The notes beneath the pieces are model-generated. The model did no database searches. It worked only from the letters and a program-made list of their open reading frames with translations, and was not told the origin of the DNA. From positions 1 through 64,000 of the forward strand of contig NZ_JBNXUO010000017.1 of NCBI RefSeq assembly GCF_050563535.1: a stretch of 64,000 nt of DNA, in the 5' to 3' direction. The number at the start of each line of letters is the position of its first letter. The first letter of the stretch is position 1. Below, piece after piece: positions 60,296-64,000 of the stretch. The position numbers were made by a program, and so were the translations under genes. Source of the DNA: Falsiroseomonas sp050563535 (lineage in GTDB: Bacteria; Pseudomonadota; Alphaproteobacteria; Acetobacterales; Acetobacteraceae).

Positions 60296-60477
60296 CCCCT
60301 GTCCTCTTCCATTCCCGTGCCGGATGCACGGACCGCACTGGTGGGTGCCTTGGTCTGTGCAGCTTGTTTCCTCCAACGGACGGTGAACACCCGCTCCACG
60401 ACGCGCGTCACTCAACTCCACGCGGTTGAATCACCGGAACGTCGCAGACCGCTGCTGCGGCACGGGGATGGCGGGCG
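60296..60477. other. Candidate oriT region between divergent operons
   Basis: 182 bp between the leftward accessory-relaxase pair and the rightward stb-like operon. It has several small dyads: CGTGC-CGGAT-GCACG (60316-60330), GCAC-TGGTGG-GTGC, GGTG-AA-CACC and CGGT...ACCG near 60425-60436. In R388-type plasmids oriT lies between stbA and trwA, which is the same arrangement. No nic site can be assigned with certainty. Confidence 0.45.
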
Positions 60478-60906
60478 ATGAAGCGCGACGCCGAACTGCG
60501 CCGGATCGCCGAAGTGGCCCGCGGCGGCGCCGGGCGCTCACCGCTCTACCGCTGGCTCCGGGGGCGCCACGACGCCTTCGCCGAACTGCTGGACGAGACG
60601 CGGCCGAGCTGGGGCTCGCTCACCGACGGCTTCAACGACCTCGGCCTCGCGGGCCCGGGCGGACGCGCGCTCACCCCCGAGACCGTCCGGCACACCTGGT
60701 GGCGCGTGCGGCGGGACGTGGCGGCGGCCCGAGCCAGGCGGGAAGCGGCCGCGCCGCCTCCGCCGGTCGTGCCCGTCACCCGGCCGGCACCGACACCCCC
60801 CTCCCCTGCCCCGCCGCCGGCCTCTGCGCCGGGCGGGGCGGAGACGGCCCTCGCAAGGCTGAGGGCCGAGATGGACCAACGCAGCGGAAGGAAGAGAGAT
60901 GGCTAA
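60478..60906 (+). CDS. Putative DNA-binding protein, first gene of an stb-like operon
   Basis: 142 residues. N-terminal helical domain (1-85): ELRRIAEVARGGAGRSPLYRWLRGRHDAFAELL, then a region with GRALTPETVRHTWWRVRRDV that looks like a helix-turn-helix. A Pro/Ala-rich linker and a short helix (LARLRAEMDQ) end it. The gene overlaps the ParA-like gene by 8 bp. By analogy with StbA, which binds repeats near oriT, it could be the DNA-binding partner of the ATPase. Sequence identity to StbA cannot be judged here. Confidence 0.65.
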   Translation: MKRDAELRRIAEVARGGAGRSPLYRWLRGRHDAFAELLDETRPSWGSLTDGFNDLGLAGPGGRALTPETVRHTWWRVRRDVAAARARREAAAPPPPVVPVTRPAPTPPSPAPPPASAPGGAETALARLRAEMDQRSGRKRDG

Positions 60907-61669
60907 GGGCAACGGACACGCGCTGGCGGCGGGCGACCCCGGCGCGCAGGTGGTCCTCGCGGTCGGCCTCGGGCGCGGCTTCGGGGGCAAGTCCACCGGC
61001 CTCGCCGAGCTCGTCTGGCGGGCGCGCAACGCCGGCCGCGAGGTGATCGTGGCGGACGGCGATCCGCGGAGCCGGACGCTCGCCGGCATGTTCGAGGGGG
61101 CGACCTACCCGCCGACGGAGGAGCTGCCGGACGTGAAGGCCTGGCTGACGGGCGTCCTGAACCGGATGGTGCGGGAGCGCCGGTCGGCCGTGCTCGACCT
61201 CGGCGGCGGCGACAGGGTGCTCCAGGAGTACGGGCGCGACCTCCGCCTGGTAGAATTCTGCGCGCGGCGGGGCATCCAGCCGCTGGCGCTCTACTTCCTC
61301 GGCCCAGAGGAGGAGGACCTGCGGCACGTCCTCTCCATCTGGGACGCTCGCTACTTCCGGCCGGAGCGGGCGCTGCTCGTGCTGAACGAGGGGGTCATCC
61401 GCGAGGGCCGGACGGTCGCCGGCGCCTTCGAGCGCACGCACCAGCACCCCGACTTCGAGCGGATGGTGGCCGAGGGCGCCGTCCCCGTGCTGATGCAGCG
61501 CCTCGCCTGCATGGACCTGCTCCGCCAGCGCGGCTTGGGCCTCTACGCCGCGGCGGCGGGGGACGGCGACGCCCCGCTCGACCCGGTCGAGCAGTTCATG
61601 GTCGAGGACTGGCTCGCCGACCTCGAGAAGCGGCGGACTGACCTCGGCGCGGCCGGATGGCTGCCGTGA
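60899..61669 (+). CDS. ParA/StbB-like P-loop ATPase
   Basis: 256 residues. The deviant Walker A GRGFGGKSTG (K31) is of the ParA/MinD type, followed by EVIVADGDPRSRTL and AVLDLGGGDRVL (Walker B-like). It lacks the N-terminal HTH of large ParAs, so autoregulation would need a partner. Such ATPases in transfer regions (StbB, TraL) help position or maintain plasmids. The gene overlaps those before and after. The ParB-like gene at the left edge is not its neighbour. Confidence 0.82.
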   Translation: MAKGNGHALAAGDPGAQVVLAVGLGRGFGGKSTGLAELVWRARNAGREVIVADGDPRSRTLAGMFEGATYPPTEELPDVKAWLTGVLNRMVRERRSAVLDLGGGDRVLQEYGRDLRLVEFCARRGIQPLALYFLGPEEEDLRHVLSIWDARYFRPERALLVLNEGVIREGRTVAGAFERTHQHPDFERMVAEGAVPVLMQRLACMDLLRQRGLGLYAAAAGDGDAPLDPVEQFMVEDWLADLEKRRTDLGAAGWLP

Positions 61670-62172
61670 CGGAGGCCCCCTCCCCTGCCCCGGTCGCCGC
61701 GACGGCGCAGGACGTGCGGGGATGGTGCGACCTCGCCGGCATGCGCGCCGACAGCCCGCTGCGCGCGGCACTGCTGGCCACCGTCGAGGCGGCGTCCACG
61801 GCGCGGGAGGCGGCCGACGGCGTGCGGCGCCTCACGCCCGAGGGCGAGGCCGCCCTGGTCAAGCGGGTGGCGGAGGCCGCGGCGGCAGGGGCGGAGCGCG
61901 AGGTGGAACGGCTTGCGCGGCGCGTGGAGCTGCGCACCGTGGTCGCCCTAGCGGCTAGCGGCATCGTTCTACTTTGTAGCGGCTACGCGCTAGGGCGATG
62001 GGACGCGGGCGGGATGGGCGCGGCGCGCGGCGGCGTCAGCTTCCTCGCTCAAGTGGCGGAGCTGAACGATGCGGCGGCGCTTCGCCGGCACTGCGAACGG
62101 ACCGCCTACGAGCAGGGCGGCCGGCGTGCCTGCTCCCTTCCTTCTGTCTGGATCGGGGCACATAGCCCATAG
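61657..62172 (+). CDS. Hypothetical single-pass membrane protein, third gene of the stb-like operon
   Basis: 171 residues. A helical, Ala/Glu/Arg-rich cytoplasmic part (1-95) precedes one membrane helix (about 98-116, VVALAASGIVLLCSGYALG) and a short outer part with two cysteines. It overlaps the ATPase gene by 13 bp. The codons for the membrane helix (61943-61998) are unusual for this DNA (GTT, CTA, CTT, TGT) and create an 11-bp inverted repeat. Location equals that of stbC, but no similarity can be claimed. Confidence 0.65.
   Translation: MAAVTEAPSPAPVAATAQDVRGWCDLAGMRADSPLRAALLATVEAASTAREAADGVRRLTPEGEAALVKRVAEAAAAGAEREVERLARRVELRTVVALAASGIVLLCSGYALGRWDAGGMGAARGGVSFLAQVAELNDAAALRRHCERTAYEQGGRRACSLPSVWIGAHSP
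61943..61998. repeat. Long inverted repeat TCGCCCTAGCG/CGCTAGGGCGA
   Basis: Perfect 11-bp arms (61943-61953 and 61988-61998) inside a coding region, with the element TAGCGGCTA twice between them. GC falls here and rare codons are used, so selection on DNA structure is suggested. Possible protein-binding site for plasmid maintenance or copy control. Confidence 0.55.
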
Positions 62173-62182
62173 ATCTCTCCAT

Positions 62183-62301
62183 ATAGGAGCTAGCAGCGAC
62201 CTGCTACACTCGCCCGCTGGTTGTCAGCATGGCATCCATCCCCGGTAATCGCCGGTTGTGGCAAGCCAGTAGCTCCTATCTCGTAGCACATACCTGCTAC
62301 G
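62183..62301. repeat. Palindrome cluster between the stb-like operon and rep region
   Basis: In the gene-free 62173-62502 segment: ATAGGAGCTA (62183-62192) pairs exactly with TAGCTCCTAT (62270-62279). TAGCAG-CGAC-CTGCTA (62191-62206) and CGTAGCA-CATACC-TGCTACG (62282-62301) are perfect dyads, and ACCTGCTAC occurs at 62199 and 62292. GC is much lower than around it. Candidate origin or centromere-like site. The rest of the gap (62302-62502) shows only a GC-rich hairpin near 62470-62495. Confidence 0.55.
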
Positions 62302-62502
62302 TGACGTCCTAAGCCCCGGGACGTCGAGTTCCTTGAATGCGGGCTGCTCAGGGGCTATCTCTGGCCGCGCAGGGAGCCCTGCGTGCGACTCGTCCGGCCG
62401 CGTGTCTGGCGAGCGCCGTGGCCACCCGGAGGCCGAAAGCCCCGGTTGCCGGCCACACCTCCCTGCCCCGAGGGCCGCCCCGCAAGGGCGGCTCTCTCGC
62501 GT

Positions 62503-63117
62503 TCAGGGCATCTGGATCCCGAACCGCTCCCGCAGGCCGGCCGCGTTCGCCTCGGCGCCGACGATCCACTTCCGCGAGTAGGCCACGGCGTCGGCGAGCT
62601 GGAGCAGCCGGGAGGTGGCCGAATCCAGCTTGGTGACGCGGTTGACCCCGCGGAACCGGCCGTCCTCTCGCCTGGCGCGCGCGATCTCCGCGTCGAAGGC
62701 GGGATGGTCGTTGTGGTGGTTCACGTCCGTGACGACATCCACGTTGCCGATAGTCTCGCGGCCCAGCACGTCGCGCTTGAACCGGGCCAGGCCGGCCTTG
62801 ACGGTTTCCACGACGGCTGCGGCGTAGAGCACCGGCGCGGGGCCGCCCCGCGCAGTGGCCCTCTGGTTGACCAGCACGATCTTGTCGCGCGGCGCCTCTG
62901 CCCAGAAGCGCTGCAGCAGCCCCTGGAGGTAGCCGTCGTCGAGCCGTGAGGCGTGGATCTCGCCGGCTCCGGTTTCGAGGAGGTCGCTGAGGCAATTGTC
63001 CACCCGAGGGGCGTCGCGGGCGAGCACGACGACGGCGCCGAGGTAGAGGGGGCCCGTGCCGGCCGTGCCGTACTCGTCGAGGAAGACGAGGACCTTCTTG
63101 TTGAGCCGCCCCGCCAA
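62503..63117 (-). CDS. DUF3800 protein
   Basis: 204 residues from a TTG at 63117; no other start fits, and the first conserved strand follows at once. KVLVFLDEYGTAG is the DUF3800 N-terminal motif (usually DESG), then a DHPAFD-containing loop and LLQLADAVAYSRKW near the end. The Asp pattern resembles RNase H-like folds. DUF3800 genes are frequent on plasmids and phages and may have a defence or nuclease role, not proven. It lies 25 bp after rep on the same strand. Confidence 0.8.
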   Translation of the reverse strand: MAGRLNKKVLVFLDEYGTAGTGPLYLGAVVVLARDAPRVDNCLSDLLETGAGEIHASRLDDGYLQGLLQRFWAEAPRDKIVLVNQRATARGGPAPVLYAAAVVETVKAGLARFKRDVLGRETIGNVDVVTDVNHHNDHPAFDAEIARARREDGRFRGVNRVTKLDSATSRLLQLADAVAYSRKWIVGAEANAAGLRERFGIQMP

Positions 63118-63142
63118 TCCCGCAGCGCCTACCTGCTAGCTT

Positions 63143-64000
63143 CTAACCTCTAAGCCTTAGGCGCTTCGGCGGAGCTGAGGACGACGGGCGCAGCCGCTCG
63201 GGCACCGGGGCAGGGGAGGGCATGAGGACCACGGTCTCCTCGTCCACGCGCACCTCCGCCTCGGGGTAGGCGGCGAGGGCGAGCGCCAGCGCCTCGCGCG
63301 CGTGGGCCCGGAACTGCCGCTGGAGCGCGAAGCCGGAGCCGAACTGCCGGTAGAGGGCCGGCCAGGGGACGCGGGTCGGCTTCGTGAGGTGGTGCAGCCG
63401 GTAGGCGAGCCAGATGTAAAGGTCGATCGCCATGCTGCGGCCGGCGAGCGCCCGTATGGCGGCCTCGCGGACGGGCAGGGGGTGCCGGATGAGGCTCTCG
63501 TAGAACACCTCGTCGAGGACGACCGTCTCCCGCCAGAGGGAGAGCTGCGCGCCGCCCGCGTCCCGCCCGGGCAGGATCGCCTCCCGGACGAAGCCGCCGT
63601 TCATCACGGCCTCGCCGCCCTCGCCGATGCGGTAGAAGGTCAGGCGGCAGAGGGAAAGGCGCCGGCTCTGCTCCCGGACCGCCTCATAGCCCTTTCCGCC
63701 GCTGTTCAGGCCCATCGCCTTGAGCCAGCTATGCATGGACCGGCCGAGCTCGACCTCGCGGGAGCGGGTCTTGATGGCCTCCGTCTGCAGGTAGAGGAGG
63801 ATCAGCCGGGCCACGTAGCCGAACGGGACGCCGACGGACGTGCCGTCGTGGGTCTTGCCGCTCTCGATGCGGAGCCGCACGTCGGCGCCGTCGCGGACCC
63901 ATTCGGTGGCCTCGATCCGCTTGTGGGGCAGGGCGGTCATCGCGAAGCCGGCGTGGACGAAGCCGGGCGCGCCGTCCTCGTCGGTGAGCACGAGGTGCAT
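63143..64000 (-). CDS. repA: RepA-type plasmid replication initiator, 5' end cut by window edge
   Basis: 285 residues are visible. Although an in-frame ATG lies at the very edge, the homologous family (plasmid-encoded RepA, RPA type) extends further, so the N-terminus is probably missing. Seen are FAMTALPHKR, VGVPFGYVARLILLYLQTEAI, SWLKAMGLNSGGKGYEAVREQSRRL, FYESLIRHPLPVREAAIRAL, SMAIDLYIWLAYRLHHL and a basic tail KRLRLRG. It would bind the origin and start replication. A palindrome cluster with low GC lies nearby at 62183-62301. Confidence 0.9.
   Translation of the reverse strand: MHLVLTDEDGAPGFVHAGFAMTALPHKRIEATEWVRDGADVRLRIESGKTHDGTSVGVPFGYVARLILLYLQTEAIKTRSREVELGRSMHSWLKAMGLNSGGKGYEAVREQSRRLSLCRLTFYRIGEGGEAVMNGGFVREAILPGRDAGGAQLSLWRETVVLDEVFYESLIRHPLPVREAAIRALAGRSMAIDLYIWLAYRLHHLTKPTRVPWPALYRQFGSGFALQRQFRAHAREALALALAAYPEAEVRVDEETVVLMPSPAPVPERLRPSSSAPPKRLRLRG

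Noticed and set aside
57089..60481. A 1130-codon open frame on the plus strand opposite the relaxase gene
   Set aside because: The minus strand encodes a complete MobF relaxase with catalytic motifs; the plus frame has no domain and is a composition artefact.
62470..62495. GC-rich hairpin after the DUF3800 gene as an intrinsic terminator
   Set aside because: The stem is good, but there is no T tract on the minus strand downstream.
1..64000. CRISPR arrays, tRNA or rRNA genes, complete insertion sequences
   Set aside because: I saw no regularly spaced repeats, no tRNA-like cloverleaf ends, no rRNA sequence and no transposase gene with terminal repeats.

Overview
This window is about 64 kb of very GC-rich DNA that reads as part of a conjugative plasmid from an alphaproteobacterium. 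Acetobacteraceae-type hosts are my best guess from the GC content, the RepA and ParB types and the gene families; no rRNA, tRNA or ribosomal-protein gene is present to prove it. The plasmid backbone lies at both edges: a ParB-like gene runs off the left end (minus strand), and a RepA-type replication initiator runs off the right end (minus strand).

Layout. (1) 1-1181: parB-like gene, followed by about 780 bp without a supportable gene. (2) 1961-23449: copper and heavy-metal resistance. It holds a secreted repeat protein, a tripartite RND efflux system (outer membrane factor, adaptor, pump), a response regulator and sensor kinase, a DUF411 protein, a beta-propeller protein, a small HMA chaperone, an 18-cysteine Csp-like protein, CopA (P1B-1), CopD and CopC, a DUF305 protein, an ECF sigma factor with a C-terminal cysteine cluster, CopB (P1B-3) and several small membrane proteins. 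(3) 23446-32072: a tightly coupled metabolic operon of unexpected content. It encodes a beta-CASP metallo-hydrolase, AMP/thymidine phosphorylase, PRPP synthetase, archaeal-type (type II) GAPDH, PfkB, a D-lactate-dehydrogenase-like enzyme and an alpha-glucan phosphorylase broken by a single-base frameshift. (4) 32122-42903: a cyclopropane-fatty-acid-synthase-like methyltransferase, a multicopper oxidase, then a second metal locus. That locus has a MerR-type sensor and second DUF411 protein on the minus strand and, divergently, a cation transporter, a Zn/Cd/Pb-type P1B ATPase, SHOCT, Spy-like, CcdA, LspA, PCu(A)C and SCO proteins. (5) 43057-43666: a recombination scar where a DUF932 3' fragment abuts a 5'-truncated PIN-domain gene. 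(6) 43713-63117: conjugation and maintenance. It carries a complete virB1-virB11/virD4 T4SS, a MobF relaxase, a divergent three-gene stb-like operon with a ParA-type ATPase, a palindrome-rich low-GC segment and a DUF3800 protein.

How the genes fit together. The metal genes cover every compartment: cytoplasmic sensing and chaperoning, inner-membrane P-type ATPases, periplasmic CopC/PCu(A)C/multicopper oxidase/Spy/Csp proteins, and trans-envelope RND export. Several intergenic regions share short sequence boxes. A palindrome TGCGACA-N5-TGTCGCA (or the shorter TGACA-N5-TGTCA) lies in three copper promoters, and an exact 16-bp repeat lies 64-69 bp before the outer-membrane-factor gene and the multicopper oxidase gene. 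Two MerR-class promoters with 19-bp spacers precede copA and the Zn/Cd/Pb ATPase. The metabolic operon would support phosphorolytic use of glycogen and nucleotides through a PfkB-dependent glycolysis ending in lactate. It is the most surprising cargo, and its joint function is inference.
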